From: Sphingomonas alba | GTDB lineage: Bacteria > Pseudomonadota > Alphaproteobacteria > Sphingomonadales > Sphingomonadaceae | NCBI RefSeq assembly: GCF_023516555.1 | Contig: NZ_JAMGBD010000001.1 | Location: 1,746,501 to 1,810,500, forward strand | Direction of reading: 5' to 3' | DNA: 64,000 bases | In this document: one piece after another, positions 27,126 through 36,399 of the stretch | How positions within the stretch are numbered: the first letter of the stretch is position 1 | How the letters are laid out: each line of letters starts with the position of its first letter | Made by a program: the position numbers and the translations under genes | Notes under the pieces: model-generated | Database searches by the model: none | The model's input: the letters and a program-made list of their open reading frames with translations, nothing else | Told to the model about the DNA's origin: nothing

Positions 27126-27270
27126 GCGTGCCCCTGCGGCGAAATGCTTCTGAGCGGCCCGATTTTTCCACCGTGAATAATGGGGACGAAATAGCCGCGA
27201 ACCGACTTCTTCGCCCGTTTGCAAGCGAGACTAAATCCCTTATTCCTCGCGCAACTTGGGGGAGAAAGTC

Positions 27271-27573
27271 ATGCCTGTTGTACGTCGCGAAGTCAGCGAT
27301 CGAACCGCGTTCGGTAAGGTCGTCAAGTGGACCTTCATCTTATTTAATATCTTGATGTTGGGCTTGCTGCTTTTAAGCTGCAAAACGAACAGCGACGCTA
27401 TAGCGAATGCCTCCAGCCAAGCTGAATATGCTGACGCTGCCACGGCTGGTGCAACCATCGGCGCAGGTTTAGTGTCGGGGACGCTCATTTTCCTCTGGCT
27501 CGCTGGGGCGGTAATCCTCGGCCTCTTCGTCCTGTTTACTCGTCGGAAAAAGATTATCGAAACAGAAGAGTAA
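27271..27573 (+). CDS. Small membrane protein, 100 aa
   Basis: 100 residues from ATG 27271 behind GGGGGAG. Two membrane helices (WTFILFNILMLGLLLLS and LIFLWLAGAVILGLFVLF) with a Cys after the first and a basic C-terminus. No family recognised. First of four genes on the plus strand between two copies of the palindrome; it ends five bases before the GTG of the next gene. Confidence 0.6.
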   Translation: MPVVRREVSDRTAFGKVVKWTFILFNILMLGLLLLSCKTNSDAIANASSQAEYADAATAGATIGAGLVSGTLIFLWLAGAVILGLFVLFTRRKKIIETEE

Positions 27574-27578
27574 GCTGC

Positions 27579-28283
27579 GTGAGTGGCCTGTTCGTAATCA
27601 TCTTCTTCGTCCTGCTGTTTGGCGTATTCAAGCCATTCAAAGGTGTGAAGCGCTGGCAGTTCGGCCTAGGCGCCTTTGTCGCCTTCATCTTAGTAGGCGT
27701 GTTTGCCCCCGACACGCATCAGGGCGGCAAGCAAGCCTCGACGGATACGGGCGGCTCGGGCGTTGGGTCCGGATTGTCCGTCGAGAAAATGGCGGCAGTC
27801 GAAAAGAAGAATGAGCCCGAAATCTCGAAGCTCAGAAGAGCCGCAAGGACGCTCCCGGCGACCGATGTTGAAGGCAACCTTCGGCTTTATAAGCAGCTAT
27901 CTGCCCTTGCCCCGGGCAACGAGTCATACGTTAGCAAAGTGCGCGTCTATGAAGGAAAGCTCGCAGCGCGAGCGCGGTATCCCGACCATCCGGAAGAAGC
28001 GCTTTCGATTGCCGATTGGAATTGGCAGGCTGCTGGGTTCGGGAGCGTGATGGAAATCACCAAGCTGACCGTTCGAAATGACGCCCCTTTTGCGATTAAG
28101 GACTTCAAGTTGCACTGCGTTCACAGCGGTAATTCCGGTACGGAAATCGACGAGAATACCCGCGTGCAATTTGAAATCGTCCCAGCCAACAGCCAGCGAA
28201 CCTTTCGAAACATCAACATGGGATTTATTTCTTCGCAGGCCGCCAGCAGCAGGTGTGAGATCACCGACGCGGTTAGAGCCTGA
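27579..28283 (+). CDS. Membrane-anchored protein of unknown function, 234 aa
   Basis: 234 residues from GTG 27579. Two N-terminal membrane helices (LFVIIFFVLLFGVF and FGLGAFVAFILVGVF), then an extracytoplasmic linker, a helical part (PEISKLRRAARTLPATDVEGN) and a C-terminal beta-sandwich-like segment (GSVMEITKLTVRNDAPFAIK, then FEIVPANSQRTFRNINMGF) with two Cys. The last part resembles FxLYD-type beta domains. Probably forms an envelope complex with its neighbours. Confidence 0.6.
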   Translation: MSGLFVIIFFVLLFGVFKPFKGVKRWQFGLGAFVAFILVGVFAPDTHQGGKQASTDTGGSGVGSGLSVEKMAAVEKKNEPEISKLRRAARTLPATDVEGNLRLYKQLSALAPGNESYVSKVRVYEGKLAARARYPDHPEEALSIADWNWQAAGFGSVMEITKLTVRNDAPFAIKDFKLHCVHSGNSGTEIDENTRVQFEIVPANSQRTFRNINMGFISSQAASSRCEITDAVRA

Positions 28284-28318
28284 CCTTAAGTCCCTCCTTC
28301 AACGGCTAGGGGAAACAT

Positions 28319-28747
28319 ATGCTTGGCTTACTGGTCCTGTTCGCGGCAGCGGCTCCGGAAATTCCCGAGGCCCAGCTCGAATGGCAGAATGGAGATGAGG
28401 AATTCTTCCCTCTCGCCTTCCGAGGAAGGTGGGCGCCGAAGTTGGCGGATTGTACCGGTGATGGCGTGGAGGTTTTCGAAATCTCGGCCACCAAGATGTG
28501 GTTCTACGAAGGCGATTCGAAACTAATCAAAATCTCTAATGTGAACTATACCAGCAGTCCTTCCGGAACACCGGCCTATACTATCAACGCTTACACGGCT
28601 GACCGTGAACTCATGGACCTTTCGACGGGTACCATTCGACTGACGTTGTCCGGCGGCAAGCTGTACATGACCCGCCTCAAGGCAGTCCCCGAGGACAAGC
28701 AGTGGCAACACCCGAATGTCCTGTGCCCCGAATCGAAGGCTAGCTAA
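28319..28747 (+). CDS. Secreted protein of unknown function, 142 aa
   Basis: 142 residues from ATG 28319 with a short signal peptide ending near FAAAAPEI. The mature part is a small beta-barrel-like domain (RWAPKLADCTGDGVEVFEIS, MWFYEGDSKLIKISNV, TIRLTLSGGKLYM) with two Cys. Not recognised as a family; it resembles other small periplasmic proteins that pair membrane-linked genes in cargo regions. Confidence 0.6.
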   Translation: MLGLLVLFAAAAPEIPEAQLEWQNGDEEFFPLAFRGRWAPKLADCTGDGVEVFEISATKMWFYEGDSKLIKISNVNYTSSPSGTPAYTINAYTADRELMDLSTGTIRLTLSGGKLYMTRLKAVPEDKQWQHPNVLCPESKAS

Positions 28748-28775
28748 TTCAACTATCGAAAACGGAGGACAGCAG

Positions 28776-29237
28776 ATGAGCGAAGAAGCACTGGCGCTGC
28801 CTACAGAAGCCCGGCCGTTCAAGACGGTTGGTCAGACAATTTGGATCGACGGTGACTCCCTCGTGATCAAATACGGCATGCTCTACTACGGCTTCCTCGG
28901 TCAGAAGAGAGTGCCCGTTCAGAACATCAAGACGGTCTCATGGAAGGAACCGGGAGCACTCACCACGGGGTTTTTAGAAATCTCTATCCTTGGAGAGCCA
29001 CCGCCTAGCCCATTCGCAAGCCCGAATGTGCAGCATCAGAATCGTTTTATCTACGAACGAAAGGACGTCGAGCAGTGGCGCTCGCTAAAGGGCTGGATTG
29101 AGAAACAGATTGGCGGGCGCGACACCGCCGCACCCGCGTCCACGGCTGACGAATTGCGCAAGCTAGCCGACCTGTACAAAGAAGGTTTGCTGACTGAATC
29201 CGAATTTGAGAGTCAGAAAGCAAAACTCCTCGGTTAG
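28776..29237 (+). CDS. PH-like domain protein with C-terminal SHOCT motif
   Basis: 153 residues from ATG 28776 with CGGAGGA upstream. The N-terminal region (GQTIWIDGDSLVIKYGMLYY, GQKRVPVQNIKTVSWKEP) is a pleckstrin-homology-like fold of the bacterial bPH type, and the C-terminal DELRKLADLYKEGLLTESEF is a SHOCT oligomerisation helix pair. Such proteins are often cytoplasmic partners of membrane or envelope components. Last gene of the second palindrome-bounded module. Confidence 0.75.
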   Translation: MSEEALALPTEARPFKTVGQTIWIDGDSLVIKYGMLYYGFLGQKRVPVQNIKTVSWKEPGALTTGFLEISILGEPPPSPFASPNVQHQNRFIYERKDVEQWRSLKGWIEKQIGGRDTAAPASTADELRKLADLYKEGLLTESEFESQKAKLLG

Positions 29238-29324
29238 CGGGTGCTTTTCTCCTCAGCAAAGGCCAAGCGATCCAGTAATTTTTGGACAAGTGCCATCGAG
29301 GATTGAGGCGCACTAGTCATTGCT

Positions 29325-29339
29325 GTTTCGTGACGAAAC
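29325..29339. promoter_or_regulatory. Perfect 15-bp palindrome GTTTCGTGACGAAAC
   Basis: Seven-base arms GTTTCGT/ACGAAAC around one G, lying five bases before palindrome copy 3 and 146 bases before the small recombinase start. Probably a protein-binding site. Confidence 0.45.
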
Positions 29340-29343
29340 AAGA

Positions 29344-29428
29344 TTCATTAGCTTCCCATGAGAACCTAATGAGTTGGTCTGAACCCCTTGGCGTCGCTCA
29401 AGATTTTTTAGCCTCGCCAACCCGGTTT
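29344..29428. repeat. CTCATTAG...CTAATGAG palindrome (copy 3) with conserved flank
   Basis: TTCATTAGCTTCCCATGAGAACCTAATGAG at 29344-29373. The inner TGAGAACCTAATGAG is identical to copy 2, and the following sequence through about 29428 is similar. It is the copy nearest to the recombinase gene. Confidence 0.7.
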
Positions 29429-29452
29429 AGCCTCAACACATTAGGAAATATA

Positions 29453-29486
29453 ATGCTGGACCAATAACTTAATGGGACTCCAGCAT
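29453..29486 (+). promoter_or_regulatory. Hairpin covering the recombinase start codon
   Basis: ATGCTGGA (29453-29460) pairs perfectly with TCCAGCAT (29479-29486). The second arm includes the first two bases of ATG 29485, so the start codon is paired. This suggests weak or controlled translation of the recombinase. Confidence 0.45.
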
Positions 29487-30069
29487 GCTTCAGCGCCAAG
29501 CGAAGACCCTTCGCGCGGGTCAAATCCGCGCGGTCTTGGATCACATCAGCCGCACCAGGCATCCGGCACGCAATCGCGTCATCTTTCTGTTGTCGTTACG
29601 GGCCGGATTGAGGGCCAAGGAGATCGCAAACCTTGAGTGGCGCATGGTCACTGATGCCGAGGGCGAGGTATCCGAAACGGTCCGCATTTCCGACAAGGCA
29701 TCAAAAGGCAACTCGGGTGGTGTTGTCCCAATGGCCGCCGAATTGAGGGCGGCGCTAATGGCACTACATCGGGTCAGCCCGTTGCCGTTCGGACCTTCCA
29801 AGGTCGTCCAGACTGAACGAGCTTGCTTCACGTCGGCGCAGGTCATCATCAATCTATTTCGAGAGTGGTATTCCGTGCTCGGCTTCGACGGCTGTTCGAG
29901 CCACTCGGGTCGCCGGACATTCATCACGATGGCTGCGAGAAATATCGGTAGGTTTGGCGGGAGCCTCCGCGACGTTCAAGCTCTTGCCCGTCATCGTTCA
30001 TTGGCGATGACCCAGCGATACATTGAGGTCGACAGTCTCGCGATGAAGAAGGTCGTGGATGGGTGGTGA
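29485..30069 (+). CDS. Catalytic-domain-only tyrosine recombinase
   Basis: 194 residues with no N-terminal core-binding domain. Active-site residues are visible: Arg in SLRAGLRAKEIANLEW, a Lys in KASKGNSGGVVP, box II HSGRRTFITMAAR, and the final LARHRSLAMTQRYIEVD with His and Tyr. XerC/D-like catalytic domains of this size are common in alphaproteobacterial plasmids and islands. It follows palindrome copy 3 and the hairpin on its own start codon. It is distinct in size and sequence from both island integrases. Confidence 0.85.
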   Translation: MLQRQAKTLRAGQIRAVLDHISRTRHPARNRVIFLLSLRAGLRAKEIANLEWRMVTDAEGEVSETVRISDKASKGNSGGVVPMAAELRAALMALHRVSPLPFGPSKVVQTERACFTSAQVIINLFREWYSVLGFDGCSSHSGRRTFITMAARNIGRFGGSLRDVQALARHRSLAMTQRYIEVDSLAMKKVVDGW

Positions 30070-30188
30070 TACCGATTATTTCAGACCGCTAGCGAGTAGA
30101 TAACTGAAGAACAGCGGTTTATGACCGCCATCTGTTTTGGGGGGAGCGGCATCCACTCACCCCTTGTTGTGGCGTTAAGGGAGCGGGT

Positions 30189-33100
30189 GTGTCGCGACCA
30201 CTGATCAATAAGACAGCAAAAGAATTAAGTGAGGCGGTCGAGCGAAATCGCGGCAATCGCGCCGAGCTCGAATTGCTAATTAGGGAGCTCGGTCACAGAA
30301 GCACGCCAAGTGCGAGGCAGGCAGCTGCTAAAGCGAGGGCCTACATGCGGGAAACAAATGATGAAGGAAACGGTGGTGGAGAGCCGCCCGACATCAAGCC
30401 GGAATCTGCCGAAAAACGCCAGCGTCGCGAATGGACCTTGGAGGCGATTAAGGGTCTCCGTGCGAAGCTGATTGACCTTAGCAAGCGCAATCAACTCGTT
30501 TCATTCAAGCACTCCGAGCGAGGTGCCACCTATCTCCGAATTGTCGATGAGCGCCCAGATCAGCTGTTCGACACATTAACTGACGGGCAGATGCGCTTTG
30601 AAGCTCTTCCGGATGAGGACATTGTCCCTCCGGACGAACAGACGGACGATTTCCTCATCGCTTGGGAGCGGGCTCGTCTCACCGATCCTGATTACCTTAA
30701 AGCAATCGAAGGGCTTGGGGAGGACGAGAAGGATGCAGCCGAGCTACAGAAGGCCGAGCGGTCTCTCCGTGCCGCCGTCCGGCAAGAACTAGGCCTCCCT
30801 AAACTCCAGTTTGGCAAATCGATCGATATTGTGGCGCTGGCCCGCGCGCACGGATTCGATCCGTCGTTTGAGCTTCCCGACTCAGACGAGGATGAAGACG
30901 AGGACCATCATCGAGACAACAAAATTCGGGTTTTGCTGACTGAGAAGCAGCTAGATCGACGGCTCAGCACGATCCATGACAGGTATCGAGGGCATGAGCG
31001 TGAGACTGGGCTCCACACCTTGTTTCTCGCTTTTGGTTTCGTTGAATGGTTCGAAGACGATGAAAGCGATCTGGCATTCCACGCGCCAGCTCTGCTGCTC
31101 CCCGTCCATTTGGAGCGAACCCTCGTCAGAAGCCGTTACGTTTTTACAATTTCAGGCCAAGACGAAGATCTTCAGGTCAACGTCGCTATGCGTGAGCTCC
31201 TGCGTCAGAGGTTTGGCTTGGAGGCCCCCGAGCTACGCGAAAACGAAACGCCTGAGTCCTATTTTATCCGCTTGTCCGGAGTGCTCGACGAAACGAAGCG
31301 ATTCCGCCTTAGGCGCTTTCTGACACTCGCCGTGCTTCCCTTCCCCCGCATGGTTCTTTGGCAGGATTTGGACCCTGACCAATGGTCGGAGGGCGCATTT
31401 GAAAGCCATGAGCTACTCGTCCGCTTATTGGGCGCGGATAGCGCGGGCGGCGCCCCGTCATTTGGGGAGGATTACCCGATTGATGAACCCTCGTTTGGCA
31501 AAACAGTCCCCCCACTTGTGACGGACGCCGACGTGTCTCAGCATAGTGCGTTGGTTGACGTCGCAGCCGGCATTCCGTTGGCGATTGAAGGGCCGCCCGG
31601 CACGGGCAAGTCGCAGACGATTACAAACATGATTGCAGGGGCCTTAGATGCTGGGAAAAAGGTCTTGTTCGTTGCCGAGAAACAAGCTGCATTGGGGGTT
31701 GTTGCGGAGCGTTTAAGGGCGCTTGGCTTTGGGCCTTTGTTGCTCGAACTTCATTCGGAGCGCGCGACTAAAGCGGGTTTGATTGACAGCCTCCGCGAGC
31801 GGGCCGAGGCGCGGGTGTCCGACGACAGCCGCAGCGTTGATGAATTTCACGTATGGCTAATTCAGCAGCGCACCCAGCTTCGCACGTATCTCGGTCTTTT
31901 GCGGCAGCCCCTCGGAGATTTAGGTAAGACCGCCCATCAACTGATTTGGCGTGTCCTCAATCTCAGGCAGGGGATAGGCGACAACGCGATTGTCGTCGGT
32001 GAGAGTGCTGAGCAGCTGGCGGACTCAGATGAGCTGAACGCCCATGCCTTGTACAACCGGCGCGAAATCCTTGAGCAGGTTTCACTCAAAATTGAAGACC
32101 ACGCGGCCATTTACGGAAGTGTCGGGGTCAACGCTTGGTCACGAGCAAATCGGCTGGATGTCTTCGACGCGGCGGCAACTCTTACTGCTGCGCGCGGGGC
32201 GGCGGATTCAGCTCAAAAGCTTGCGACAGCCGTCAGTGCAGCAAAATCAGAGACGGGTTACCCCGTCACGTCTGACCCTGCTTCATTTAAGAAGCAGGCT
32301 GACCAAATGCGCGATGCGCCCGAGCCGGAGGCGTCATCATCTTCGGCTTTGGCTTCGGTCCTTGCGGAGCCGGAAGCAGCCACGGCGCTCTTGCGAGACA
32401 GAACCCGCTGGTCTCAGTTCCAGAATTCACTCGCCTCCATTGGGATTGATCCCCTCGAAGCTGATGAAAAGCTCGTTGACGAACTCACCGAAGCCCTCGA
32501 TTCTGCGACATGCTCAGCATCAACAGTTGGCGAAGCAAAAACTGAGGCAACTGGCGAGAGGGCACGTCACGGAACGTTAGAAGGGCTGGCCTCCGACACT
32601 CAAAGTTTGGCTCAACGCTTTGGCCTCGATGGGACGCAACTAAAGGTCGGCCAACTCCGGGTGTTAACAGCCACGCTCGCCAAGTGGAATGCGACTAGCG
32701 ACTTAATCCGAGCCTTATGTCGCACATCAATCATGGACGACGCGTTCCCCGGCGTGTCGCGCTCGGCGTCAGTGGCAGCGGCCGAGCTGGCCGAGCGACA
32801 CGAAACTCTAACTCAAATCGCTCCTGAGGGATTCCAGTCCTCCGTCGAGACTTTGGATTTGGCAGCCGACACACTTGAGAATGCCAACATTTTCGAACGA
32901 GTCTTTGGGGGTGAATTCAAGCGGCAGCGGCAAGCGGCTCAGCGTATCGTGCCCGGTGTCTCGGCGCGCATGGACCTTATCAGCCAGCTGAGGACGCTTC
33001 GTCAGCTGCTGGCGGATGAACGTGATTTCAAGGAACACTCCGCCGCACGTTCATACTTCCCACAAGAGTATTGGGAAGGCCGAACGTCTGACTGGGAGAG

Positions 33101-35948
33101 CTTATCGCAAGCTCGCTCTTTAGCCGAACAAACCTATGACTCTCTATCTGCCGCAGGTATCGATCAGGCAGCCTCACGAATCATTGATGCGCCGGCGTTA
33201 GAGCTCCGCGCGCCCATGAAAAAGGCCGCTGCATTGGCTGAGCCGTTGAGCGGGCTTCAGAGCTCCGACGGAGGAATTACCTTCTCCGAGATGCTCGAAA
33301 CCCTCAATCAGCGGTGCCTTGGCCTCGAACGATTGAGCAGCGCTCTCGTAGCGTTGAATTTGTCCAGCGAAGCACCCCTTCAAATAGGCTCTTCACGTTT
33401 GGGTCAGGCCATCCAGCAGTTTCGTGCTTTCCACCAAGAGTATTTGACGACCGACCGACCGAAGGCTCTGAAATGGGCCGTAGACCCCAAATCTGAGGCG
33501 CCGGACCTTCAATCAGCACTGACCTACCGGGGAAGTCTTGATCCCGACCTGCTCTCGACACTGACTTCGAGCAAGGATCCCAAGCAGTCTGTCGAGAAGG
33601 TTAGGTCTGCTGGGCAGACTTTGGGTGACATTTGGGACGCATGGGAGGTCGCTCGGCAGCAATTCGAGCGGGCAATAGACACCGCTACCGAGACAGTGTT
33701 GCCCGATGCAGCGACAATCGAATTGCTCGCTGACGGTCTGCAACGACTGAGCAATGACGAGGCTGGGTTGCGGCTTGCAGCTGACTTGCATCGATATCTC
33801 AGCGAGGCTGAACAGCAAAATTGCCGGTTCGTTGTCGATCTTGCGAACCAAACTGGCGTTCCCGCTAACCGGCTTGCTGATTTGTATGAACTCCTTGTGA
33901 GCCGATCGATCCTAGGACGATATCTACGCGCTGAAGGGGATGAACTTACTCGACTTGGAGGACTCACACTCGACGCAGTTCGATCGAGGTTTAGAGAGAT
34001 TGACCGCGAGCTTCAGAATCTTGAGGCACGACGGATCAATGCTGCGCGGTTGGATGACCGCGCGCCGTGGGGAATTGATAGAGGACCAAAGTCCGGTTGG
34101 ACCCAGAAGGCGCTCATCAACAACGAGCTTGGCAAGAAGAAGCGCCACATTCCAATTCGCGATCTTACAAAGCGCGCGGGTGAAGCTCTTCAGGCGATGA
34201 AGCCGGTCTGGATGATGTCACCATCATCAGTGGCACAATACGTCCAACCTGAGACCGTTACCTTTGACCTCATCGTTATCGACGAGGCGTCGCAAATGCG
34301 ACCGGAGTATGCCGTCAGTGCAATCCTTCGGGGCGAGCAGCTAGTTGTCGTGGGAGACAGCAAGCAGCTTCCTCCAACTGACTTTTTCCAAACTGGCTTG
34401 GCCGGAATGACCGACGGTGATGGTGGCGACGAAGACGACGGCATTACCGTCGATACGGAATCGATTCTGGATCTGGCCCATTCTCGGATCGGAACCCGGC
34501 GCCAGCTGAATTGGCATTATCGGTCGCGGCACGAGAGCTTGATCCAATTCTCAAATCGTCAGTTCTACGACCGACGCTTAGTAGTCTTCCCGAGCCCCAG
34601 CACGGATGACCCCCTCCTTGGAGTGAAACACTTCTACGTGAAGGGAACATATGAGGCGTCGATCAATCAGCAGGAGGCCGAAGCTGTCATTAACGACGCG
34701 ATCGGGCTGATGATTGCTCACCCCGAGTGCTCGATGGGCATCGCAACGATGAACATCAAGCAGACTGACCTTATCAAGGCGGAATTTGACCGTCTTGCTG
34801 GAGAGCAGGAGGCGGTCAGAAACTACATTGCGGCTTGGGAGGGCGGCATCGATCGATTCTTCGTCAAGAACCTCGAAAACGTGCAGGGTGATGAGCGCGA
34901 CATAATACTGATTTCAACGGTGTATGGCCCGGACGAAAAAACGGGGCGCGTTATGCAGAGGTTCGGCCCGATAGCTAGCGATGTGGGCCACCGACGATTG
35001 AACGTGTTGGTTACACGAGCCCGACTTTCGACTCGTCTCTATACTTCGCTTCGTTCGGGCGATGTGAAGATCGTGGAGGGATCCAAGCCTGGGACTATCG
35101 CCACTCAAGCCTACCTCACATATGCCGAGGGCGGAGCCCGATTTGATCTGGCTGACGGTGGCGAGCCGGACAGTGATTTTGAGGTGTTTGTTGCAGACCG
35201 TCTGCGGGCTGCGGGCTTCGAAGTGATACATCAGGTTGGGGTCGAGAAGTTCAGAATCGACCTTGGCGTTAGGCACCCGGAGTATCCGCTCGGATTCGTC
35301 GCGGGGATCGAGTGCGACGGCGCCCGCTATCACTCGGGGTTCACCGTTCGTGACAGAGACAAGATTCGTCAGTCCGTGCTCGAAGGTCTCGGCTGGAAGA
35401 TTTATCGGGTCTGGTCGACTGATTGGTTCACGGACCCCGATCGCGAGGCTGCAAAGCTGATGGCTCAGGTGATCGCATGGCGTGACGAGGCGATCGAGAA
35501 CTTTCGGGCACGCCACGCGAGCGGCGAGTTCCAAGACAAGCTGCCTGAGCCCACACATGTCGAAGTCATCGACAAAGAAGCAGCGCGCGATAGGATCGAG
35601 CCGGCCAATGATGAAATCGAGATTCCGGCAGTGGCGTCAGAACCTGAGGGTCCGCGCCAACCTCCCGACGGAAGGAAGCGCGAGCTCGACGGCATCGACT
35701 GGTACGAAGTCGAAACCGCCACTCTTTACGAGGTTTGGCCTGATGGTGAGTTCGCCGGCGAAGTGGAAGTAATATCGAGAGCCACCGGGGCACCCCAAAT
35801 CTATGGGGGTGGCTCTATGCGGATTCCCAAGTCAGAGTATCGCGGGACCGTGGAAGCCACAGGATCCAGCTTCATAGAAAACGATATCTACGCGGCGGTT
35901 AGAAAGGTTGCTCAACTTGGGCGTAAGTCGCGCGAAGCTGAAGAGTGA
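30189..35948 (+). CDS. DUF4011 / SF1 helicase / Vsr-like nuclease giant protein (Hhe-type defence candidate)
   Basis: 1919 residues from GTG 30189. Domains in order: DUF4011 (about 88-290, with LRAKLIDLSKRNQLVSFKHS), SF1 helicase Walker A GPPGTGKSQT (about 467-476), a long helical insert of about 880 residues, Walker B VIDEASQM (about 1363), GDSKQLPPTDFF, WHYRSRHESLI, the late motif NVLVTRARL, then a Vsr/MTES_1575-like nuclease (FEVFVADRLRAAGFEV near 1664; AGIECDGARYH near 1706; WKIYRVWSTDWF) and a C-terminal DUF3320-like segment (IDWYEVETATLYEVW). This order matches single-protein anti-phage helicase-nucleases of the Hhe type (Gao et al. 2020, from memory). All motifs look intact. Confidence 0.9.
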   Translation: MSRPLINKTAKELSEAVERNRGNRAELELLIRELGHRSTPSARQAAAKARAYMRETNDEGNGGGEPPDIKPESAEKRQRREWTLEAIKGLRAKLIDLSKRNQLVSFKHSERGATYLRIVDERPDQLFDTLTDGQMRFEALPDEDIVPPDEQTDDFLIAWERARLTDPDYLKAIEGLGEDEKDAAELQKAERSLRAAVRQELGLPKLQFGKSIDIVALARAHGFDPSFELPDSDEDEDEDHHRDNKIRVLLTEKQLDRRLSTIHDRYRGHERETGLHTLFLAFGFVEWFEDDESDLAFHAPALLLPVHLERTLVRSRYVFTISGQDEDLQVNVAMRELLRQRFGLEAPELRENETPESYFIRLSGVLDETKRFRLRRFLTLAVLPFPRMVLWQDLDPDQWSEGAFESHELLVRLLGADSAGGAPSFGEDYPIDEPSFGKTVPPLVTDADVSQHSALVDVAAGIPLAIEGPPGTGKSQTITNMIAGALDAGKKVLFVAEKQAALGVVAERLRALGFGPLLLELHSERATKAGLIDSLRERAEARVSDDSRSVDEFHVWLIQQRTQLRTYLGLLRQPLGDLGKTAHQLIWRVLNLRQGIGDNAIVVGESAEQLADSDELNAHALYNRREILEQVSLKIEDHAAIYGSVGVNAWSRANRLDVFDAAATLTAARGAADSAQKLATAVSAAKSETGYPVTSDPASFKKQADQMRDAPEPEASSSSALASVLAEPEAATALLRDRTRWSQFQNSLASIGIDPLEADEKLVDELTEALDSATCSASTVGEAKTEATGERARHGTLEGLASDTQSLAQRFGLDGTQLKVGQLRVLTATLAKWNATSDLIRALCRTSIMDDAFPGVSRSASVAAAELAERHETLTQIAPEGFQSSVETLDLAADTLENANIFERVFGGEFKRQRQAAQRIVPGVSARMDLISQLRTLRQLLADERDFKEHSAARSYFPQEYWEGRTSDWESLSQARSLAEQTYDSLSAAGIDQAASRIIDAPALELRAPMKKAAALAEPLSGLQSSDGGITFSEMLETLNQRCLGLERLSSALVALNLSSEAPLQIGSSRLGQAIQQFRAFHQEYLTTDRPKALKWAVDPKSEAPDLQSALTYRGSLDPDLLSTLTSSKDPKQSVEKVRSAGQTLGDIWDAWEVARQQFERAIDTATETVLPDAATIELLADGLQRLSNDEAGLRLAADLHRYLSEAEQQNCRFVVDLANQTGVPANRLADLYELLVSRSILGRYLRAEGDELTRLGGLTLDAVRSRFREIDRELQNLEARRINAARLDDRAPWGIDRGPKSGWTQKALINNELGKKKRHIPIRDLTKRAGEALQAMKPVWMMSPSSVAQYVQPETVTFDLIVIDEASQMRPEYAVSAILRGEQLVVVGDSKQLPPTDFFQTGLAGMTDGDGGDEDDGITVDTESILDLAHSRIGTRRQLNWHYRSRHESLIQFSNRQFYDRRLVVFPSPSTDDPLLGVKHFYVKGTYEASINQQEAEAVINDAIGLMIAHPECSMGIATMNIKQTDLIKAEFDRLAGEQEAVRNYIAAWEGGIDRFFVKNLENVQGDERDIILISTVYGPDEKTGRVMQRFGPIASDVGHRRLNVLVTRARLSTRLYTSLRSGDVKIVEGSKPGTIATQAYLTYAEGGARFDLADGGEPDSDFEVFVADRLRAAGFEVIHQVGVEKFRIDLGVRHPEYPLGFVAGIECDGARYHSGFTVRDRDKIRQSVLEGLGWKIYRVWSTDWFTDPDREAAKLMAQVIAWRDEAIENFRARHASGEFQDKLPEPTHVEVIDKEAARDRIEPANDEIEIPAVASEPEGPRQPPDGRKRELDGIDWYEVETATLYEVWPDGEFAGEVEVISRATGAPQIYGGGSMRIPKSEYRGTVEATGSSFIENDIYAAVRKVAQLGRKSREAEE

Positions 35949-36011
35949 TCTAATGGCAATGGGCCAATGGCGCCGCTAACCAACGCCTTTCATGAAGGGA
36001 GATATGTGGCT

Positions 36012-36044
36012 CTAGCGGCAGCTTTGGGTGGAAAGCGGACACTT
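36012..36044. repeat. Dispersed repeat copy 4 with reversed loop
   Basis: CTAGCGGCAGCTTT-GGGTGG-AAAGCGGACACTT. The arms match copy 2 in direct orientation, but the loop (GGGTGG) reads as the reverse complement of CGACCC with one change. This is what a flipped loop or a second orientation of a palindromic unit would give. Confidence 0.65.
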
Positions 36045-36128
36045 CAAATAGTTCAGATGGCCGGGTTGCCCGCTGCTGGAACCCGGAGTTGCTACCGATT
36101 ATAGCCCATCCCGGAATGGAGGCCCACA

Positions 36129-36320
36129 TTGCGCTACAAAGCGGTATTTAGTTTTGGACACGACCCCGAACAAACGCTGACGTACCAGACTGAGGAAGAC
36201 GCTCGGCACGATGTTGCTGTGCTATCGAAGCGATACGCTCGTGAGCACGGCAGCTGCCACACCCAGCTGTTTGAAGACGAACAAATCATCCTTGATTTGA
36301 CCGAAACGTATTACGGCTAA
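36129..36320 (+). CDS. Small protein between the helicase and the methyltransferase, 63 aa
   Basis: 63 residues, compact and alpha/beta: RYKAVFSFGHDPEQTLTYQT, then EDARHDVAVLSKRYAREHG and a strand-rich C-terminus. The start codon is TTG 36129, with GGAGGCC upstream. No family recognised. Gap to the helicase gene 180 bp, to the methyltransferase gene 79 bp. Confidence 0.5.
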   Translation: MRYKAVFSFGHDPEQTLTYQTEEDARHDVAVLSKRYAREHGSCHTQLFEDEQIILDLTETYYG

Positions 36321-36399
36321 GCTCAAACATCATTCGCGTCATCTTTCTTTTGCGGGCCGGACCGAGAACCAAAGAGATTGGAAACAGTGAGAAAATCCG

